Below are positions 28,046 through 37,015 of a DNA stretch of 37,015 bases, piece by piece; position 1 is the first letter of the stretch; every line of letters starts with the position of its first letter. The stretch lies in the NCBI GenBank assembly GCA_021772595.1, contig JAJFLS010000484.1, forward strand, positions 1 through 37,015, in the 5' to 3' direction. The stretch comes from Opitutales bacterium (GTDB lineage Bacteria; Verrucomicrobiota; Verrucomicrobiia; Opitutales; Opitutaceae). A program made the position numbers and the translations under genes. The notes under the pieces were generated by a model. The model was not told the origin of the DNA. It saw only the letters and a list, made by a program, of their open reading frames with translations, and did no database searches.

Positions 28046-28993
28046 CTATAGATGTCTGACGCTTATGCTCCCGCCGGACGTATGAAGCTCCAGCGTCGGT
28101 CCTCCTCCATTAACTTTTCCTTCAGCGTGACTGCGTTTGAGTTCGCCTTTCATCGTAATCGGAAATTCGGTACGGACTCCGCCTCCGCTCGTGTGAGCGC
28201 TGAGGTAGAAACTCTCGTTGCGCGGAAGTTTTGCGGTAATGCTTCCTCCTGAGGTTTTCAATCTGGTGTCGGCGTCGATGCCTCTTGGAAAGCTAGCAGT
28301 AATTCCTCCGCCGGATGTTTTCGCGTCAAGCGGTCCATTGAGTCCGTTGGCCCAGATCCCTCCTCCTGAAGTGCGAAGTTTTGATTGTCCGGCGATCGCC
28401 TCGACCGAGACCCGCCCGCCGGAAGTGGAGAGATCCACGTCACCGTTGATGTCGGATGCTTCGACGGATCCGCCACTGGTGTGAGCATGGACGGGGCCGT
28501 TGATTTCCTGAAACTCCAGATGGCCTCCTGATGTTTGGGCTTCCACCTCGCCGTCGATGCCTGTGACTTCAATGTGGCCGCCGGATGTGTTTAGGTCTAC
28601 GTCGACCGAACGTGCGGTGGCGATTACTACGTTGAAATTCACTGTCGGCTTTTTCCGAAAGAACGACCAGACGCTGTTCGATCGATCGTACTTGAATTCT
28701 ATATACAGGACGTCGCCGCGGGTTTCTATAGTCTGCTCGATATCTTCTTCCATGTCGTCCGCCTCGCTTTCCGACGCGCGTTGAAATACTTGCTCGACGA
28801 CTAAATGAGCATCGGGCCGATCTTCTCCCTCTATGTTGATGTAGCCGCCCTGGACGGAAACTATGATTTTGGAAATCCCATCAAGATCGATGGTTTGCTC
28901 GATGGAGCGGACAATTTTCGACGCGCCAAAAGATAAGGCGGGGAGCAGCGCGAAGAGCGCGATGGCGGGCAGGAGAGTCTTACTCTTTTTCAT
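28046..28993 (-). CDS. secreted DUF4097-type beta-repeat protein with TSGG motif repeats
   Basis: signal peptide MKKSKTLLPAIALFALLPALSFGA; nine TSGG repeats; upstream ORF extension judged spurious. Confidence 0.8.
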   Translation of the reverse strand: MKKSKTLLPAIALFALLPALSFGASKIVRSIEQTIDLDGISKIIVSVQGGYINIEGEDRPDAHLVVEQVFQRASESEADDMEEDIEQTIETRGDVLYIEFKYDRSNSVWSFFRKKPTVNFNVVIATARSVDVDLNTSGGHIEVTGIDGEVEAQTSGGHLEFQEINGPVHAHTSGGSVEASDINGDVDLSTSGGRVSVEAIAGQSKLRTSGGGIWANGLNGPLDAKTSGGGITASFPRGIDADTRLKTSGGSITAKLPRNESFYLSAHTSGGGVRTEFPITMKGELKRSHAEGKVNGGGPTLELHTSGGSISVRHL

Positions 28994-29104
28994 TGGCATG
29001 GTGAGGTTGTACATGCTTATACACGAGAGTTGGGGGAAGAGTTGCAGGAAATTTTTTTGGAGACTGTTTTTCCTGCGAGACTTCCAGTATGTTGATTTCA
29101 AAAG

Positions 29105-29163
29105 GTAGGGCCCGCCTGGCAGTCGAGCCCTACCAATCGGTGCGGCGCAAGCGCCGACCCTAC
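29105..29163. repeat. REP-like palindromes with GTAG/CTAC ends
   Basis: gtagggc...gccctac followed by ggtgcggcgc-aa-gcgccgaccctac. Confidence 0.7.
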
Positions 29164-30167
29164 GATTCTTCTTGTTCCGCGGGCTTTCCGGAGCGGATGC
29201 GGCCGGAGACGGTTTCAGTCCATTCGTAGAGGGTTCCGCTTTTCCCTTTCTTGATGATTTTCCAAAGCGTCTTGTCGTCGCGTTTCTGGAGTTCGTAATC
29301 GTTGAGACCGTTGTGGTCGCAAGAGAAAATTCGGGAGAAGCCTTTATACTGTCGGGGCCTGCCCAATACGCGTGATTTGCCATCTAGCGAGCGAGCCGGT
29401 TCGTGGCGTTTGGCATCCAATACGAGAAAGCTGTAGGGCAGGCTGCGAAGATCGATCTCCATGATTTGGCCGAAGCGGGCCCAGTCTCCATCGGTGAACG
29501 CTTCGACGGGTGGTTTTGCGAAAAAATGGCACCAGTGGCGCGCGTTTTCTTCGCGATGCATGGGGCAGCTCTGGGAGCCGACGCACGGCGCCACGGGCGA
29601 GAATTCGCCAAGCAGCCGATCGCGCTGCTCGGTGAGCAATCGGCTGCTTTGGGAGCTTCCGGGCTCGACCCAGAAGATCTGCGAAGCGCTGCGGACGAAT
29701 CCTGCGAGACTATCGCGATCGTTTAGGGTCAACTCGTTGAGAACATGGCTCGCTAGGAAAAGCGTGTCTTCGAGCGAAGCGATCGAGCTGGGATTGGCGA
29801 TTGAGACTTTGAGGTTCGGATAGCGGGCCGCGATTGCGTTTCTAGCGAACTCGCAGGCGAGCGTCGAGTGATCCCAAAGGAAAACCTCTTCGAGAGCTTC
29901 CGAATCGACCGCGTCGAGAAGTCGAAGCGTTGCGATGCCGGAGCCGCATCCCCAGTCGAAAAGGCGGGCGGATCGCAGTTGCCATCCTGCCTGCTTGGCT
30001 TGTTCGATGGCGTCGTCCCACTTCCAGCCAATACGTGCGGCGAAAAAGCGATGATACTGGGCGAGGTCACTGGAGGATTTCCAATAGACACCGGTGGCTC
30101 CTTTTGCGTTGAGGAATTCGGTTCTCAGTCGTTCGAGAGTATTCCAGTCTGCGGCATTTGCTTCCAT
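29160..30167 (-). CDS. Rsm22-like ribosomal small-subunit methyltransferase family protein
   Basis: 'LFDWGCGSGIATLRLLDA', 'ASHVLNEL', 'CVGSQSCPMHREENARHWCHF'. Confidence 0.8.
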   Translation of the reverse strand: MEANAADWNTLERLRTEFLNAKGATGVYWKSSSDLAQYHRFFAARIGWKWDDAIEQAKQAGWQLRSARLFDWGCGSGIATLRLLDAVDSEALEEVFLWDHSTLACEFARNAIAARYPNLKVSIANPSSIASLEDTLFLASHVLNELTLNDRDSLAGFVRSASQIFWVEPGSSQSSRLLTEQRDRLLGEFSPVAPCVGSQSCPMHREENARHWCHFFAKPPVEAFTDGDWARFGQIMEIDLRSLPYSFLVLDAKRHEPARSLDGKSRVLGRPRQYKGFSRIFSCDHNGLNDYELQKRDDKTLWKIIKKGKSGTLYEWTETVSGRIRSGKPAEQEES

Positions 30168-30223
30168 CTACGAGTCGTTTGGCTGCGGAAATTGGACAAA
30201 GCCCGCAGGGAAGTCGATAGGGG

Positions 30224-30241
30224 AATCGGAACGACGCAGTC
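30224..30241. repeat. second copy of aatcggaacgacgcagtc dispersed repeat
   Basis: 18-nt identity with 7669-7686. Confidence 0.7.
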
Positions 30242-30271
30242 ATTCCACTGCAAGGTGAGCTTCTTGTACCG

Positions 30272-30344
30272 GTAGGAGCCTGCTTGCAGGCGATTTGCTT
30301 CGCTCGTCAATCGTTGGGGGTATCGCCTGCAAGCAGGCTTCTAC
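30272..30344. repeat. REP-like palindrome, GTAG...CTAC
   Basis: gtaggagcctgcttgcaggcgat ... atcgcctgcaagcaggcttctac, one mismatch in 23 bp. Confidence 0.85.
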
Positions 30345-30420
30345 ATTTAGCGAGCCCTTAATGAACCAATAGCGTATTGGCTTGTCATGTTTTTCCTTCA
30401 AGGCACGTTTTAGCCTAGTA

Positions 30421-32166
30421 ATGAAGACCATTTGGAGAGTTTCTAGCTATCTTTTCCGCTACAAGGCGATGTTCTGGCTGACGATCGGGCTGGCGATTTC
30501 GAGCACGCTTTTCGTAATGGCGATCCCGCTGGTGACGCGGCATATCGTGAATGATATCCTGCCGGAAAAAGACATGAGGCTGCTTTTGTGGTCGGTTCTC
30601 GCGATCGTCGGCTGTTACTTTTTTAGAGAGATTTTCAATTCACTTCGTATCCGAGTGAATAATACATTGGAGCAGAAAGTGCTTATCGATATTCGGCGGG
30701 ACCTGCATGACAAGCTCATGGAACTGCCGATCGGCTACTTCGACAATCGCAAATCGGGTGATATTGCGTCGCGGGTCATTGAAGACGTACAGAATGTTGA
30801 ACGCGTTATTCTAGACGGGACAGAGCAAGGGAGCACAGCGTTGCTGACGATCATCGGCGTGACTGGGACGCTCTACTATTTCGAACCGACGCTGGCGACG
30901 CTGATGATTCTGCCGATACCGATCATGATCGTGATGGCACGTTTCCATTTTAAGGCTCAGGCGAGGAATTGGAGAAAAGTTCGAGCGTCGGCAGGTGATT
31001 TGAATTCGCTCTTGATCGAGGACATCCAGGGGAATCGTTTGATCAACTCCTTCGCTCTGAAGGATCAGGAAAAGAAGCGCTTCAAGGACCGATCGATCGA
31101 GCTTCACGATCTTACGCTGAAGTCGATGTTCCGCTGGTCGATTCACGGGCCGGCTACGAATTTCGTAGTGAGCATGGGAGGGGTCGCGGTGGTAGGCTAT
31201 GGCGGCTATCTTTTCTCAACCGAGCCGGAACGATTCCAGGCGGGCGACTTCTTGATGTTCTTCATATATTGCTCGATGCTGTACATGCCGTTGAGCCAGT
31301 TGAACGGGCTCAATAACTTGATCGCGACGGGTAAGGCTTCTGGAGAGCGCGTTTTCGAGATGCTGGATTACGCGGTCGATATCAAGAGTCCGGATACACC
31401 AAAGCCATTTCCGGAAGGATTGCTGAGAGTGGAGTTCGGATCCGTGGGGTTCAGCTATCAAGGGAGGGACCAGCTGCTTTCGGATTTCTCTTTGAATCTA
31501 GTCGAAGGCAAGGTGACTGCCCTGGTAGGCCATACCGGCGCGGGGAAATCGACTGTAGCGAATCTTTTGCAGCGGTATTACGACGTGACTACTGGTTCTG
31601 TCGCGATAAACGGCGTGGATGTGCGGGACTTGGATTTGATGAGCTTGCGAATGCACATTGGCGTGGTAGCCCAGGATCCGTTTCTTTTTGACGGGACGGT
31701 TAAGGACAACCTGGTTTTGGCCAAACAGGAAGCGACCGAGGACGAGCTGGTGGAAGCTCTGAAAGGCGCCAGCGCGTGGGATTTCGTATCCAATCTTCCT
31801 GACGGCATGGACACGCGAATCGGCGAGCGCGGCATCCGGCTCAGCATGGGGGAAAAGCAGCGGCTGACAATCGCCCGCGTTATCCTGAGAAATCCGCCGC
31901 TGGTGATTCTCGACGAAGCGACATCGAGCGTCGATACGCTCACGGAAGCGAAGATCCAACTGGCGGTGGACAATCTGGTCAAGCAGCGCACGACTCTCGT
32001 GATAGCCCATCGTCTATCGACAGTGCGGCAAGCGGACCAGATCGTGGTACTCGACCAAGGGTGCATCGTGGAAAAGGGCTCGCACGAAGAGTTGATCGGA
32101 AGGGACGGGCATTACGCCAAGCTCTGGCGGACGCAGACTGATCTGATTGAGGAGAACGCGTTTTAG
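30421..32166 (+). CDS. ABC transporter, fused permease/ATP-binding (ABCB/MsbA-like exporter)
   Basis: Walker A 'GHTGAGKSTV', signature 'LSMGEKQRL', Walker B 'LVILDEATSSVD'. Confidence 0.93.
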   Translation: MKTIWRVSSYLFRYKAMFWLTIGLAISSTLFVMAIPLVTRHIVNDILPEKDMRLLLWSVLAIVGCYFFREIFNSLRIRVNNTLEQKVLIDIRRDLHDKLMELPIGYFDNRKSGDIASRVIEDVQNVERVILDGTEQGSTALLTIIGVTGTLYYFEPTLATLMILPIPIMIVMARFHFKAQARNWRKVRASAGDLNSLLIEDIQGNRLINSFALKDQEKKRFKDRSIELHDLTLKSMFRWSIHGPATNFVVSMGGVAVVGYGGYLFSTEPERFQAGDFLMFFIYCSMLYMPLSQLNGLNNLIATGKASGERVFEMLDYAVDIKSPDTPKPFPEGLLRVEFGSVGFSYQGRDQLLSDFSLNLVEGKVTALVGHTGAGKSTVANLLQRYYDVTTGSVAINGVDVRDLDLMSLRMHIGVVAQDPFLFDGTVKDNLVLAKQEATEDELVEALKGASAWDFVSNLPDGMDTRIGERGIRLSMGEKQRLTIARVILRNPPLVILDEATSSVDTLTEAKIQLAVDNLVKQRTTLVIAHRLSTVRQADQIVVLDQGCIVEKGSHEELIGRDGHYAKLWRTQTDLIEENAF

Positions 32167-32217
32167 GGAGTGGGGACTAGGTCGTTGCCCTACCTGAATG
32201 CGAATTTTTTCCTAAAC

Positions 32218-33120
32218 CTATTCCTCGAAGGCCAGGTCGGTTCCGGCAAACTCCTCCAAAACCTTCGCAATGATTGTGGTGTCCTTGTTGCCCCAATCTT
32301 GGTCGAGAGCGTGCTGACGCAGGCCTTGAACTAATGTACCCAGCTTTTGGGGAGCGCCCAATCTTTCAGCTAGGTCCAAGGCCAGTCCGGCGTCTTTGAC
32401 CATGAGGTTCATGCCAAAGCCGTTGTCGAAATTTCGTTTGATGATCCGCTCGGGAATGGCGCGGTGTAGGTGGGCATTGTTTGCGGCCGTGCCGGATAGA
32501 ATCTCCTGCATGTCGGCGAAGCGCAGTCCGGCTTTGCGTCCCATCAGCAAGGCCTCGATCGTTGCCGCCAGAGTTACGCCTGCCAGTTGGTTGTTGATCA
32601 ACTTCATGGTCACGCCTGCGCTGGTGGGGCCGCAGTGAACGCATCGACCCAGGTGGGCGAGAAAGGAGCTGGCTTTTTCGAAATTCTCCGGCGAGCCGCC
32701 CACCATGAAAAGGAGTTTCCCGGCTTCGGCATCCACGGTGAGGCCACCGATGGCTGCATCTAGAATTTGAATACATTTATTCTCGCACTTTGCGGACAGC
32801 CCTTTCGTAACTTGAGGGTCGATGGTGCTCATTTCCAGCCACATCAGTTCTCTATTTCCCGATGCGAGAATGCCTTGGTCGCCGCTCGCTACGGATTCGA
32901 CATGCGGGCCATTGGGAAGCACGGTAAGGAGTATATCGCATTGGTTGGCAACTTGGGCGGGAGAGGCAGCCGCTGCGGCGCCTTTGTCCACGATGCGCTG
33001 CAAGGCTGACGCGTCGATGTCGTAGGCCGTTAGCAGAATGCCTTGCTCTAAAAGCCTGCCGGCAACCGGCGATCCCATTTGGCCCAAGCCAATGATGCCG
33101 GCTCTGATTTCCTTTGTCAT
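32218..33120 (-). CDS. NAD(P)-dependent beta-hydroxyacid dehydrogenase family (3-hydroxyisobutyrate DH/GlxR-like)
   Basis: 'AGIIGLGQMGSPVAGRLLEQG', 'DAAIGGLTVDAEAGKLLFMVGG', 'KLINNQLAG', 'KDAGLALDLAERLG'. Confidence 0.9.
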   Translation of the reverse strand: MTKEIRAGIIGLGQMGSPVAGRLLEQGILLTAYDIDASALQRIVDKGAAAAASPAQVANQCDILLTVLPNGPHVESVASGDQGILASGNRELMWLEMSTIDPQVTKGLSAKCENKCIQILDAAIGGLTVDAEAGKLLFMVGGSPENFEKASSFLAHLGRCVHCGPTSAGVTMKLINNQLAGVTLAATIEALLMGRKAGLRFADMQEILSGTAANNAHLHRAIPERIIKRNFDNGFGMNLMVKDAGLALDLAERLGAPQKLGTLVQGLRQHALDQDWGNKDTTIIAKVLEEFAGTDLAFEE

Positions 33121-33144
33121 GATTCGTACCCCGCTTGTTTGTGC

Positions 33145-33849
33145 TTATTCATTCAAATCTTTTTCCATGCTCCAGGGGATGAGTGCTCCGCTTCGATCCA
33201 GGAAGCGACCAGTGTTGGCCATGTCCACTCTGGCCAGTACTTGGCGCATTAAACGCACGGAGTCTTCGATTTCATAAGGCGCATCGCTACCGCCCATTTC
33301 CGTTTTTGTATGCCCCGGGCGGAGGCAAACATAGGGGATGTCATGACTCCTTAAATCGTTAGCCAGAATGACCGCGGCTGAATGGGCGGCTGCTTTGCTT
33401 GTGCGGTAAAGATAGACGCCTCCATTCTCGTACAGAGTCAGGCATCCCTGTTGACTGCCAATGGTGGCAGCGACTGGCTTGTCGGCGGCGGAAAGATTTT
33501 CGAGTAAGGCTTTCGTTAGAAGAACTGGGGCGATGGCATTCACTTTGAATCCATCGATCCACCGTTCCGCTTCTATACCCGAAAAGCCTTCGACCTTACT
33601 CTTGTCGTGAATAGCGGCATTATTGATCAGCAGGTCGATGGGATTCCCCGCGAGTGAATCGGCAAACGCATCGATGGCTTCAAAATCGAGTAGATCCAAT
33701 TTGCGAACCAGGACACCCGCTTTCGCTAGTTCTGCCGCTGCTTCAGGGTCTCGGCAACAGGCGATCACGTTCCAGTTATCGGCATGGTACTGTTTTGCGA
33801 ATTCCAAGCCCAAGCCTCGATTTGCTCCTGTGATCACTACGGTTTTCAT
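33145..33849 (-). CDS. short-chain dehydrogenase/reductase
   Basis: 'VVITGANRGLGLEFA', 'LLINNAAIH', 'YRTSKAAAHSA'. Confidence 0.9.
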   Translation of the reverse strand: MKTVVITGANRGLGLEFAKQYHADNWNVIACCRDPEAAAELAKAGVLVRKLDLLDFEAIDAFADSLAGNPIDLLINNAAIHDKSKVEGFSGIEAERWIDGFKVNAIAPVLLTKALLENLSAADKPVAATIGSQQGCLTLYENGGVYLYRTSKAAAHSAAVILANDLRSHDIPYVCLRPGHTKTEMGGSDAPYEIEDSVRLMRQVLARVDMANTGRFLDRSGALIPWSMEKDLNE

Positions 33850-34263
33850 TTTGGTTTTTCGTTTTCTCGTCTTCGCCAACATTGTATTGAGGGACTCGCA
33901 AAGAAGGACTGTTTTTACGGCGCTCTATCTGCATGATTTACAGGTTTTCTCGGTTTGGCAATACGTGGCTTCTTGTAATGATTGTTTCTTTCTGTTGCTC
34001 AGAGCTTATGCTCAATGATTTTATTGGATGCAACCACTTGGGAAAAACTTTGCACGCGATTTTCAACGGCCTTTTTGTTCCTTAAGGAATCATCACGCAG
34101 GGGCGCGTAAACTTCTAAACTGGATTGGATCATTTTGCCCTCATCTAGTGTAATGACCTCGTCTTTGTATAAAGCAGAGCGGCAAAAAGAATCTCTTTGC
34201 TCCTTCTCTCCTATCGAGAAATCGCTCTAGACAACGGTATCCGGTATCGATAAGTCATAAACT

Positions 34264-35652
34264 ATGAAACGACGAGACTTTTTCAAGGCAGCAGCAGCCG
34301 GTATCACCGCGACCGCCACGACCTCTGCCCTTCTCGGCGCAGATCGAAATTCCAGACCAAACGTAGTCTTCCTTTTTGCGGACCAGATGCGCGCGCACGA
34401 CCTGGGATGCATGGGCAACTCGCAAGTGATTACGCCTCATCTGGACAAACTAGCTAGCGAGGGTTTAGTCGTCAAAAATATGATCGCGGCTTCGCCGGTT
34501 TGCACTCCCTATCGCGGGCAGCTAATGACCGGACGCTATGGCCACGCAACCGGGGTGGTGCATAACGACATCAAACTGCCCAATTCCGAGATCACGATCG
34601 CTGATCAGATGAAGCAAGCCGGCTATCATACAGGCTACATCGGGAAATGGCACTTGGCGGGCCATCGCGACAACCCGGTTGCAAAAGAAGATCGGCGCAA
34701 TTGGCTTTTCTGGGCGGTTCGCAATTGTTCTCACGATCATTTCAATCCGCAGTACTGGATCAACGATGAGACCGAAGCAGTCGCCGTAGATGGTTGGGAG
34801 CCTGACGTTCAAACCGATGTGGCGATTGAGTATATTCGAAAGCATCGCGACCATCCCTTCTTTCTGACAGTCTCCTATGGGCCGCCACACAATCCCTACA
34901 AGGCGCCCGAGCGTTTCGTGAACCAATACGAAGGCCGCGCGCTTAAAGAACGTCCGAATGTTCCGCCCCGCAATGAGAAAGACGCGGATCAATTGCTTCA
35001 CTATGATGCAATGGTCACCAGTCTCGACGAATGCGTTGGCCGCATCACTGCGGAACTCGATCGCGCTGGGCTGAGGGACAACACGATTCTGGTTTTCACT
35101 TCTGACCATGGAGACATGCTTGGCTCGCAGGGGCACCGGTTGAAGCAGCGCCCCTGGGAGGAATCGATCAACGTACCTTTCATCATTCGCCAACCCGGCA
35201 AGATCAAGGCGGGGCAAAAGCGGGACTGGATTGTTTCCTCTGTGGACTTGATGCCTACTCTGCTCGGTCTTTGCGGCGCTAGCATTCCGGACAAGGTTCA
35301 AGGAATTGATCAATCGGCTCTGTTCCAGGACAAGGACGTTGAGAAACGCGATTCAGCCTTTCTCTTCAACACCCACAACGGAGGTGGCCCCGGCTGCGAC
35401 TGGCGGGGAATCCGAACGAAGGATTGGGTCTACGCTTTTCACATGGCAGGTGATTGGATTCTCTACGATTTGAAAAAGGACCCCTACCAGTTAAACAACC
35501 TCGTCGACCGCCCTGAGTATAAACGGAAGCGCGATGAACTGCGAGACGCTCTCGACGCATTACGCGTCGAACTGGGTGAAGACCTCCCATTAAACGGGCG
35601 ACTTCCCGATCCCATACGCCTGCCGAAACCTACGTTGATAGAGCCAAATTGA
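34264..35652 (+). CDS. type I sulfatase with Tat-like signal
   Basis: 'MKRRDFFKAAAAGITATATTSALLG'; 'SPVCTPYRGQLMTGRYGH' (CxPxR); 'FTSDHGDMLGSQG'. Confidence 0.93.
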   Translation: MKRRDFFKAAAAGITATATTSALLGADRNSRPNVVFLFADQMRAHDLGCMGNSQVITPHLDKLASEGLVVKNMIAASPVCTPYRGQLMTGRYGHATGVVHNDIKLPNSEITIADQMKQAGYHTGYIGKWHLAGHRDNPVAKEDRRNWLFWAVRNCSHDHFNPQYWINDETEAVAVDGWEPDVQTDVAIEYIRKHRDHPFFLTVSYGPPHNPYKAPERFVNQYEGRALKERPNVPPRNEKDADQLLHYDAMVTSLDECVGRITAELDRAGLRDNTILVFTSDHGDMLGSQGHRLKQRPWEESINVPFIIRQPGKIKAGQKRDWIVSSVDLMPTLLGLCGASIPDKVQGIDQSALFQDKDVEKRDSAFLFNTHNGGGPGCDWRGIRTKDWVYAFHMAGDWILYDLKKDPYQLNNLVDRPEYKRKRDELRDALDALRVELGEDLPLNGRLPDPIRLPKPTLIEPN

Positions 35653-35710
35653 CGTGCGAAAACGATAGCGCCGAGGCCGCCATTTTCGCGTGCGGTACTA
35701 TTCTGAACTA

Positions 35711-35853
35711 AGAGAGTGTCTAATAAATGCCATGAAGGCTCGGGACGGCGCCCGAGCACTACCTTTTTCTCGAGCGAAGCTCGAGCATTGGGTAGCGTCC
35801 GGGCGCCGTCCCGGATGAATAATGCGTCATATTGCATTTGTTGGACACCCTCT
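35711..35853. mobile_element. MITE-like element with about 20-bp TIRs and TA flanks
   Basis: agagagtgtctaataaatgc vs reverse complement agagggtgtccaacaaatgc (17/20), flanked by TA on both sides; nested palindrome tcgggacggcgcccgagcactacc/ggtagcgtccgggcgccgtcccgg. Confidence 0.7.
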
Positions 35854-36019
35854 TAGACACTGAGCTACATGAGATTCGCGGCATGTCGGGGCGTGTTTCC
35901 CTGGTTGGATCGGACTTTTTTGAAAAAACCTCTAGTTAATGTGGTGGGGGCTGTTCGTTTCAGTAGGGAGAGGGGTTCTCGGGAGAATACGTATTCATGG
36001 CAGAGGATGAGATTAGGTT

Positions 36020-36373
36020 TTGAAAATGGAATTGAGTCGTCGGCGGTTTTTGCGGCGGGGTTTGCCTGTGTGGGCAGCTTTGTCGCTGGTGGTTTCTTCC
36101 TTTGCAGAGGAGCGGGAGGATGTAAAAAAGAGTTTCAAGCTGGCCGAGGGCAATGCGGCACGCACTCTCAAGCAAGCTGCTCGTCAGGGTCGGGTGGACA
36201 TCGTGTTTTCAGCGGACGTCGTGAAGGGGTTGAGGACTCGGGCGATAAAGGGAGAGTATACGCCGAGCGAAGCCTTCAATCTGATGCTCAAAGGCTCGCC
36301 ATTTATTGCGGTGAAACATCAAAAATCAGGAGTGTATCTCATCAAAAAGCAAGAACAGCCCGATGCTAATTGA
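36020..36373 (+). CDS. orphan STN-domain (secretin/TonB short N-terminus) protein
   Basis: 'AARTLKQAARQGRVDIVFSADVVKGLRTRAIKGEYTPSEAFNLMLKGSPFIAVKHQKSGVYLIKK'. Confidence 0.8.
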   Translation: MKMELSRRRFLRRGLPVWAALSLVVSSFAEEREDVKKSFKLAEGNAARTLKQAARQGRVDIVFSADVVKGLRTRAIKGEYTPSEAFNLMLKGSPFIAVKHQKSGVYLIKKQEQPDAN

Positions 36374-36396
36374 GCGACAAATCATCTCAATCAAGT

Positions 36397-36446
36397 GTAG
36401 CACAGGCATCTTGCCTGTGAAGAAACAGGCTAGAAGCCTGTGCTAC
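36397..36446. repeat. REP-like palindrome, GTAG...CTAC
   Basis: gtagcacaggc ... gcctgtgctac, perfect 11-bp arms. Confidence 0.85.
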
Positions 36447-36562
36447 TTTCGACAAACCCTTCATCTAACAAAGTAGACCTGAGAAATGCCTCGAATGCGG
36501 ACTCGTTAACCATCGACTTCCTTGTCACGTATAGTTATTACCCTAAACCCAAGCTACAAGCG

Positions 36563-37015
36563 ATGCCCCCGGAATATTCAGATCAGGCCAATTGGTACAC
36601 TGAGAATCTCGCTCTTCACGAGCCAATGTTGCGTGGTTGGCTGAGAAGTCGCTACCGCAATGAAATCGAAGTGGACGATATCGTGCAGGAGGCTCTGTTG
36701 CGTGTCTTGAAGGAGAATCGTAAGAAGCCGCTTAAAGCGCCCAAAGCCTTCTTTTATGCGGTGGCTCGAAATTTGGCCATCGATCGCGTTCGCAGAAACA
36801 AGCTTACGGCCTGTGGTTCCATGTGGGACGACGAGGCGCTCGAGGTTCTGGATGATTCCGAGCAAATCGAAGAAACGGTTGCGCGAAATCACGAACGCGA
36901 GTTGCTGACGAAAGCGATCCAGAAGCTGCCCGAGCGCTGTCGCCAGGTGTTTACCTTGGCGAAAGTCTATGGGATGAGCCATAAGGAGATCGGCAAAGAA
37001 TTGGACATATCTAAC
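36563..37015 (+). CDS. ECF-type RNA polymerase sigma factor (truncated by window end)
   Basis: 'EIEVDDIVQEALLRVL...APKAFFYAVARNLAIDRVRRNK...AIQKLPERCRQVFTLAKVYGMSHKEIGKELDIS'. Confidence 0.93.
   Translation, partial: MPPEYSDQANWYTENLALHEPMLRGWLRSRYRNEIEVDDIVQEALLRVLKENRKKPLKAPKAFFYAVARNLAIDRVRRNKLTACGSMWDDEALEVLDDSEQIEETVARNHERELLTKAIQKLPERCRQVFTLAKVYGMSHKEIGKELDISN

Noticed and set aside
29000-29383. N-terminal extension of the 445-aa ORF
   Set aside because: Runs through REP-like repeats and overlaps the Rsm22-like gene on the same strand; a signal peptide starts at 28993, so the extension is spurious.
34522-35313. 263-aa minus ORF opposite the sulfatase
   Set aside because: Antisense shadow ORF; sulfatase on the plus strand has clear catalytic motifs.

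Overview
The window is bacterial chromosome. Gene content (orphan STN/TonB-signalling protein, sulfatase, GH20, DUF255 protein, many intergenic palindromes) suggests a Verrucomicrobia/Opitutales-like organism, but that placement is inference. From about 6 kb rightward it is mostly housekeeping: MscS channel, malate dehydrogenase, DAHP synthase, YgfZ, HU, galactokinase, prepilin peptidase, AroE, XseA, GH20, TruC-like, Rsm22-like, ABC exporter, SDR, sulfatase, and an ECF sigma factor cut by the window edge. The accessory part is the left end. A tmRNA gene (ssrA, minus strand, 5601-5958) is followed by a tyrosine recombinase and a small HTH/excisionase-like gene. A second, degenerate copy of the tmRNA 3' end lies at 3292-3318, marking an att duplication. 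Beyond that second att-like site, and running to or past the window edge, is a compact four-gene minus-strand operon (11-3105): GHKL-ATPase, STAS-like/wHTH fusion, 129-aa unknown, and a Cys-rich TIM-barrel/DUF4417-like protein. This operon is the best candidate for an undescribed system. Other notable items are several GTAG-bounded REP-like palindromes, a TA-flanked MITE-like element, a truC-like gene split by an in-frame TAG, a possible attenuator upstream of DAHP synthase, and a nine-copy TSGG-repeat secreted protein. All calls come from reading the sequence and the supplied ORF translations; no database search was possible.
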